Of a stretch of 21,589 bases of DNA, positions 18,353-21,589 are shown piece by piece. The stretch lies in the IMG/VR virus record IMGVR_UViG_3300027782_000417, positions 1-21,589 of that record; one strand, written 5' to 3'. Every line of letters begins with the position of its first letter. The stretch's first letter is position 1. The DNA comes from a virus. The notes under the pieces were generated by a model, which was not told the origin of the DNA, searched no databases, and saw only the letters and a program-made list of their open reading frames with translations. A program made the position numbers and the translations under genes.

Positions 18353-18360
18353 CCTCTTTG

Positions 18361-18561
18361 TTAGTGGCGGTCGCGGAAGGATTCGAACCCTCGGCCCACG
18401 GAGTAGAAATCCGTTGCTCTATCCAGCTGAGCTACGCGACCTTTACGCTTGTAGCCTTTGCGAGATGCAACGACACGAGCATGGTATTTAGTAGTAGCCA
18501 AATCAAGCGCGATTGGGTTACGCTTTGATCCGCTTGAGCTTACCGATGATTTCCCAGTCAT
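18361..18561 (-). pseudogene. Small basic phage protein frame that runs into tRNA-Arg
   Basis: The frame from ATG 18561 contains SKRNPIALDLATTKYHARVVASRKGYKRKGR (about 18442-18535). This resembles a small basic protein family of phages with an RNP-(I/V)-A start and a V-V-x-x-K-K-x-Y-x-R-K end. No stop occurs before tRNA-Arg(UCU), so translation would continue through the whole tRNA to 18361. No good ribosome binding site is seen, and it overlaps the preceding gene by 44 bases. It may be a real overlapping gene or a remnant whose end was replaced by the tRNA. Confidence 0.4.
18365..18441 (-). tRNA. tRNA-Arg(UCU), second copy
   Basis: The acceptor GGTCGCG pairs with CGCGACC, with G73 and encoded CCA. 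ACGGA/TCCGT closes TTTCTAC. It differs throughout from the UCU tRNA at 14683, so the two are not a recent duplication. Confidence 0.95.
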
Positions 18562-18718
18562 AGGTTTTTACCTTCGTCTTTCTATCAACAACAAAGTCCA
18601 TTTTGTGCCCGGTTTTCTCTTCCAGGTACTTAACGGCCTCGGCTAACGTATCGAACACCTTTTGACCAGTGGTGTTATTTATATTCGGTTTCGCGAGATA
18701 TCGTGTTTCTGTCATCAT
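18518..18718 (-). CDS. Small conserved protein, probably translated from a leaderless mRNA
   Basis: The 66-residue product has an alpha-beta pattern: ETRYLAKPNINNTTGQKVFDTLAEAVKYLEEKTGHKMDFVVDRKTKVKTYDWEIIGKLKRIKA. The FDTLAEAVKYLEEKTG helix between strands suggests a small compact fold. I do not recognise the family. Two consecutive ATG codons (18718 and 18715) start it. The promoter -10 (18725-18730) ends only six bases before the first ATG, so transcription should begin at the start codon, and no Shine-Dalgarno exists. Confidence 0.75.
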   Translation of the reverse strand: MMTETRYLAKPNINNTTGQKVFDTLAEAVKYLEEKTGHKMDFVVDRKTKVKTYDWEIIGKLKRIKA

Positions 18719-18724
18719 TTTTAT

Positions 18725-18753
18725 ATCCTAGCATGCCAGAGAGGGATTGTCAA
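18725..18753 (-). promoter_or_regulatory. Sigma70-type promoter directly before a start codon
   Basis: TTGACA (18748-18753), a 17-base spacer and TAGGAT (18725-18730). The predicted +1 coincides with the A of the ATG at 18718. Confidence 0.8.
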
Positions 18754-18761
18754 TAGCTATT

Positions 18762-18968
18762 TTAGCTTTTTTCAATTTGATCCAAAAGCCGTTCTAGAAA
18801 CATAACCTCCTCGTGGATGCCAGTGCGATAACCAAGTTCCCGACCGACGAGTCGGCCCGATCCATCATATACAGCCATTAACTCACGGCTCAACGTCAGG
18901 CGTTCATATAGCCGTTCCTTGATCTCATGGATTGCAACATAAGCATCATTAGAAAAAAACTGGTTCAT
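18762..18968 (-). CDS. Small helical protein of unknown function
   Basis: The 68-residue product is mainly charged helices (NDAYVAIHEIKERLYERLTLSRELMAVYDGSGRLVGRELGYRTGIHEEVMFLERLLDQIEKS). The central DGSGRLVG turn lies between two helices. I do not recognise the family. The ATG at 18968 has GAGGTG about four bases upstream, overlapping the stop of the preceding gene, which indicates coupling. It is the second gene from the promoter at 19270-19298. Confidence 0.7.
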   Translation of the reverse strand: MNQFFSNDAYVAIHEIKERLYERLTLSRELMAVYDGSGRLVGRELGYRTGIHEEVMFLERLLDQIEKS

Positions 18969-18976
18969 TCGACACC

Positions 18977-19240
18977 TCAGAGAATGGACAAGTTGGCACG
19001 GCCAGACTTATAGAGAACGACGGCTTCACGCCTTACGCCAGCTCCCGCACGGAACGCCTTGAGTCCGCTAGAGAAATAAAACAACCGGCCGCGCTCATAC
19101 GACCACTGTTCCGCTGTGGAAAAATCATCGTAATCGGAACAAAAGCCTAGACCGTTCGCGGCATCACGGGCACCCTGTAGAAAGGTAGGGCGAGCCATGA
19201 TCTTACGGATCGAAGTTGACTTGGTTGCTACTTGCGCCAT
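18977..19240 (-). CDS. Small protein of unknown function, weak RMF-like pattern
   Basis: The 87-residue product has a basic N-terminus (AQVATKSTSIRKIMARPTF). It then has QGARDAANGLGFCSDYDDFSTAEQWSYERGRLFYF, then basic strands up to SGRANLSIL. The spacing of G-A, aromatic residues and W-x-x-G-R-x-F loosely recalls ribosome modulation factor-like small proteins of phages and bacteria. That is only a hint. The ATG at 19240 has GGAG about seven bases upstream; a GTG one codon earlier is possible. It is first in its operon. Confidence 0.7.
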   Translation of the reverse strand: MAQVATKSTSIRKIMARPTFLQGARDAANGLGFCSDYDDFSTAEQWSYERGRLFYFSSGLKAFRAGAGVRREAVVLYKSGRANLSIL

Positions 19241-19269
19241 CACTTTTCTCCATTCATCATCATATTACC

Positions 19270-19298
19270 ATAATACCACGAACTGGCAGGATTGTCAA
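19270..19298 (-). promoter_or_regulatory. Sigma70-type promoter, nearly duplicated at 19986
   Basis: TTGACA (19293-19298), a 17-base spacer and TATTAT (19270-19275). The 28 bases 19274-19301 match 19990-20017 at 27 positions. Confidence 0.85.
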
Positions 19299-19301
19299 CC
19301 C

Positions 19302-19946
19302 TTAGGCCGCAAGATTTTTCATAATCTTGCCCATACGACGACCGTGCGCGGGGTACGCGACCACAGCCACATCCTTGCTCCAGCAAGCGCGGCAATCGCC
19401 ACATTTGCCACCACGCTCATATGCGTCACACACCTTGGACGCTTCGGTCTCGGAGTCGGCAAACGGAACAACCGTTGAACCATGCTCGCCATGCTCAAAA
19501 GCGCCATTGATAAAGTCCGACGAATAGCGAACCGCTGCGTTCGGCAGGGCCTTCATCCGCTCAAGGATCGCACGGATGCGCGGGACCTTGTAAGACTTCG
19601 TGGGCAGCCAATGCTGGACGTGAGGAGTCTTTTGCATGACCAGAAAAATCTTGAAAGCCAGAGCCGGGTGGTAAACGTCACCCGAGTCGAACCAACGGAA
19701 AAATTTCTGGCGCTTCAATTCCTTGACCATATCATCGACCCACTCACCGCGCTTCCAATCCTCGCGGTTGTGTTCGCGCAATGCGATGGCGTCAGGCATC
19801 TGGTAGAAACCCTCAGCCGCATAGCAACCAGCGCACACCTCAACCGGGGCCTTTGTCACCGGGTCGATAGAGCCAGGGCAGGTTTTACGTGCCTGGAGAG
19901 ACCAGGATTTGGCAGGCATTTTCGAGGCTTTGGACAGCTTAATCAT
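19302..19946 (-). CDS. GP88-family phage protein
   Basis: The 214-residue product matches the actinophage gene-product-88 family pattern. It has KMPAKSWSLQARKTCPG (C23), then VCAGCYAAEGFYQ (C38, C41), FFRWFDSGDVYHP, HWLPTKSYK and LPNAAVRYSSDF. Near the end is CDAYERGGKCGDCRACWSKDVAVVAYPAHG. The grouped cysteines suggest a metal or Fe-S site; some relatives are viewed as radical-SAM-like, but I know of no proven activity. The ATG at 19946 has GGAG about nine bases upstream. It is a single-gene unit with the promoter at 19986-20014, and it ends just before the next promoter. Confidence 0.78.
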   Translation of the reverse strand: MIKLSKASKMPAKSWSLQARKTCPGSIDPVTKAPVEVCAGCYAAEGFYQMPDAIALREHNREDWKRGEWVDDMVKELKRQKFFRWFDSGDVYHPALAFKIFLVMQKTPHVQHWLPTKSYKVPRIRAILERMKALPNAAVRYSSDFINGAFEHGEHGSTVVPFADSETEASKVCDAYERGGKCGDCRACWSKDVAVVAYPAHGRRMGKIMKNLAA

Positions 19947-19985
19947 TGCTATTCGCTCCGTTCGCTCAATTCATCTTATATTCTG

Positions 19986-20014
19986 ATAGTACCACGAGCT
20001 GGCAGGATTGTCAA
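19986..20014 (-). promoter_or_regulatory. Sigma70-type promoter for the GP88-family gene
   Basis: TTGACA (20009-20014), a 17-base spacer and TACTAT (19986-19991). Its spacer and upstream edge are near-identical to the promoter at 19270-19298. Confidence 0.85.
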
Positions 20015-20047
20015 CCCGTGGTGCTAAACATTTTTGTAATTCTTTTG

Positions 20048-20746
20048 TTACTCTTTGTAAGACTCCTTGAGAAGGAACGCGGGCATGTATTCACGCGGGT
20101 CATCCTGAGCCGCCAGCTCAAGGCGAGCAAATTCCTCAAGAACCTCTTCCTGAGTTTGCGTCATGGCTTGCTTGGTCACAGGATGCTTTTTGGCTGAGGC
20201 TGAGACCGCTTTCATTGTCTCAAGGTTCTTGGCCTTAGCAAGAGCCTTAGCCTCGTCCGATACACGAGCCGGGTCAATCACAGGCTTGGCCTTAGCGGCA
20301 TGTGCCTTATTGATTGCACGAACCGACGGCTCGGCTGCAACCTTAGCCGACTTAACCTTAGCCGCAGGCATGGGCTTGACACGACCAGACTTCACGGCCT
20401 TAGCAATAAGCTCATTTGCTTCGGCATGGATGTCCTTGACCGGCGCTTTAGCCTTGGGCGCCTTAGCGACCTTAGCTTTGGGCGTCTTGGAACCAGTGGT
20501 GCCGGCGAGGGCCAGAGCGTCGGTGACGGCCGAGAAGTCGGTTGAGACCATCGTATAGCTTACGACCTTGCGACCCTCTCGGAGGGGCTCAAAGGCCAGC
20601 TTAGCTGCACGGATCTGGCTGAGACCATACCGGGCATTGCGTTCCGAACCCAGAAGCGCGACCAGCTCAGCCACCGTGACCTTGCCAGACTTTTGCTTGC
20701 AGAATTCAACAATTTTATGGGCGCATTTGGCATCAAACTTGGACAT
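20048..20746 (-). CDS. Histone H1-like protein: winged-helix-like head and Lys/Ala/Pro tail
   Basis: The 232-residue product has an N-terminal domain (about 1-75: FDAKCAHKIVEFCKQKSGKVTVAELVALLGSERNARYGLSQIRAAKLAFEPLREGRKVVSYTMV). It looks like a small winged helix with a basic recognition region. Residues about 85-190 are low-complexity Lys/Ala/Pro repeats (TPKAKVAKAPKAKAP, AAKVKSAKVAAEP), as in eukaryotic-type H1 tails of bacteria. The last 40 residues are acidic and helical. It probably binds DNA without strong sequence preference and may act on host or phage nucleoid structure early in infection. AAAGG precedes the ATG by about nine bases. It has its own promoter at 20780-20808. Confidence 0.72.
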   Translation of the reverse strand: MSKFDAKCAHKIVEFCKQKSGKVTVAELVALLGSERNARYGLSQIRAAKLAFEPLREGRKVVSYTMVSTDFSAVTDALALAGTTGSKTPKAKVAKAPKAKAPVKDIHAEANELIAKAVKSGRVKPMPAAKVKSAKVAAEPSVRAINKAHAAKAKPVIDPARVSDEAKALAKAKNLETMKAVSASAKKHPVTKQAMTQTQEEVLEEFARLELAAQDDPREYMPAFLLKESYKE

Positions 20747-20779
20747 GATATATACCTTTCGATTTTTACCTACTTTTAT

Positions 20780-20808
20780 ATCCTACTAGGAATGGCAAGG
20801 ATTGTCAA
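20780..20808 (-). promoter_or_regulatory. Sigma70-type promoter for the H1-like gene
   Basis: TTGACA (20803-20808), a 17-base spacer and TAGGAT (20780-20785). A 7-bp inverted repeat (TGTAACA/TGTTACA, about 20840-20858) lies upstream and could be an operator or weak hairpin. Confidence 0.8.
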
Positions 20809-20865
20809 TATGGTTTTGCACATTTTCAGCATTATTTTTGTAACAGTTTATGTTACAATCTTTAC

Positions 20866-21012
20866 TCAAGCAGTAGCCTCCCACGCTGCGATTAACGTCT
20901 GATAATTGATCTCGTAAGGCAAAGCTAGAGTTTCAAGCTCTCGCAGATATGTAACTTTTTCGGCAACGGTTTCGAGTGCGCGAAAAGTCTGAAAAATGTA
21001 TTCTAATGTCAT
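20866..21012 (-). CDS. Small 48-residue conserved phage protein
   Basis: The frame from ATG 21012 to TGA 20866 encodes a helical protein: MTLEYIFQTFRALETVAEKVTYLRELETLALPYEINYQTLIAAWEATA. The LPYEINY-x-L-I-x-A-W end resembles short unnamed proteins of T4-like and other phages. AGGAG lies seven bases upstream of the ATG, and a promoter (21043-21071) is directly upstream. Function unknown. Confidence 0.75.
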   Translation of the reverse strand: MTLEYIFQTFRALETVAEKVTYLRELETLALPYEINYQTLIAAWEATA

Positions 21013-21042
21013 GCTCTAGCTCCTTTGATTGACTCTATACAC

Positions 21043-21071
21043 AGAATACAAGGAAAAGGCGCCATTGTCAA
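21043..21071 (-). promoter_or_regulatory. Sigma70-type promoter for the 48-residue gene
   Basis: TTGACA (21066-21071), a 17-base spacer and TATTCT (21043-21048) on the minus strand. Confidence 0.82.
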
Positions 21072-21127
21072 TAGCGCCTTCCAAGTTATTTTCAGATAGT
21101 TTTTGGTGTTGCTAAAATGTCACATCG

Positions 21128-21589
21128 CTAGAACTTGGCAATCAATGCGTCAACCTCGGGCATGGTAGCACGCCAGCTGGTGCCGCGCGACCGATCCAGT
21201 GCGTCCATATAATTCCGGAACATTACCAGCTTCTGGGAACATTCGGTATCTGTAAACGTGGTGAGATTGTTTTTCAGATAACCAACGATATGCTTTTGGT
21301 CAGCATGTGGCAAATCGGACTCCTCATAAATGCGAATGACGGCCTCTTTAGCCTCTCGAGGTAGGTTGACGATATCGACCTGAGGTGGTGCGCGAAGGAT
21401 GCGAAACACAAAATCATTATAGCCCAGCTTGCTGAAATACCTATGCATTGTAATAGGCGAGAATATGGAATAGATGCCGATGCAAGATGTGATATTGGCA
21501 ATCTTTTCGTGCAAGCCATATTCGCGCAGCATTTCTATGTTATGAAGAATGCGGTCGAACTTCAACGGGAATCTAATCAGGTTGTACCG
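21128..21589 (-). CDS. Probable twitch radical SAM protein, C-terminal part (runs off the right edge)
   Basis: At least 153 residues are open from the right edge to the stop at 21128. The frame continues upstream of a TTG at 21565 (YNLIRFPLKFDRILHNIEML), so the true start is outside the window. NLIRFPLKFDRILHNIEMLREYGLHEKIANITSCIGIYSIF parallels the post-barrel part of the plus-strand radical SAM protein, and the end (FRNYMDALDRSRGTSWRATMPEVDALI) matches the usual C-terminus of phage twitch radical SAM proteins. The Cys cluster would lie outside. The assignment is therefore moderate. Confidence 0.6.
   Translation of the reverse strand, partial: RYNLIRFPLKFDRILHNIEMLREYGLHEKIANITSCIGIYSIFSPITMHRYFSKLGYNDFVFRILRAPPQVDIVNLPREAKEAVIRIYEESDLPHADQKHIVGYLKNNLTTFTDTECSQKLVMFRNYMDALDRSRGTSWRATMPEVDALIAKF

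Noticed and set aside
14145-18441. tRNA-associated integrase or att site
   Set aside because: No integrase-like frame and no duplicated tRNA fragment was seen in the window.
18676-18683. TATAAATA box on the minus strand
   Set aside because: It lies inside the coding sequence at 18518-18718 and precedes no gene start.
20163-20558. Long plus-strand frame opposite the H1-like gene
   Set aside because: It mirrors the Lys/Ala-rich gene; the minus frame has promoter, ribosome binding site and sensible domain order.

Overview
The window looks like part of a large tailed-phage genome related to T4-like myoviruses. Almost everything is read leftward (minus strand), with tightly packed genes and many ATGA or one-base stop/start overlaps. 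The gene set is typical of T4-like phages of marine and alphaproteobacterial hosts: a T4 RNase H-type 5' nuclease, a MazG-like fragment, a GT4 glycosyltransferase, two 2OG-Fe(II) oxygenases, twitch radical SAM proteins, a GP88-family protein and a tail-fibre module. A host in the Alphaproteobacteria is inferred mainly from the tRNA-His, which has A73 and no G-1. No host or phage name can be given from the sequence alone.

Layout. 1-5131: nucleotide-metabolism, replication and modification genes plus several conserved unknowns, with promoters before three gene groups. 5183-7804: two oxygenase/RNase H-fold genes, four tRNAs, and the only plus-strand gene, a radical SAM protein sitting between tRNAs. 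7813-10573: a small protein, three tandem C1q/TNF-like fibre-tip paralogues and a tail-fibre protein. 10671-12416: an unusual secreted protein with a signal peptide, lectin-like N-terminal part, Thr-rich linker and C-terminal beta-barrel ending in Phe, which suggests a phage-encoded outer-membrane protein. 12475-18441: a tRNA superarray with a few protein genes set inside it. 17728-21589: small early-type genes, each group with a strong sigma70-type promoter, a GP88-family gene, a histone H1-like gene and a partial radical SAM gene.

The window holds 29 tRNA genes, all on the minus strand and all with encoded CCA. Together they cover all 20 amino acids plus an initiator tRNA-fMet. Several are odd: three tRNA-Leu lack the long variable arm, two tRNAs have a swapped T-loop 54-58 pair, and one appears to have A19-U56 in place of G19-C56. 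Spacers longer than about 60 bases inside the array fold into closed multi-stem RNAs, including a 23-bp stem with one mismatch, a perfect 23-bp hairpin, a four-way-junction-like fold and a possible pseudoknot. They match no RNA family I recognise.

Regulation. Eleven leftward promoters share a -35 of TTGACA (or one mismatch), a spacer of exactly 17 bases and a -10 of TANNAT type. Three exact T4 late-type TATAAATA boxes follow tRNA 3' ends. One lies just before a start codon without a ribosome binding site, and an early-type promoter at 18725-18753 also predicts a leaderless mRNA.
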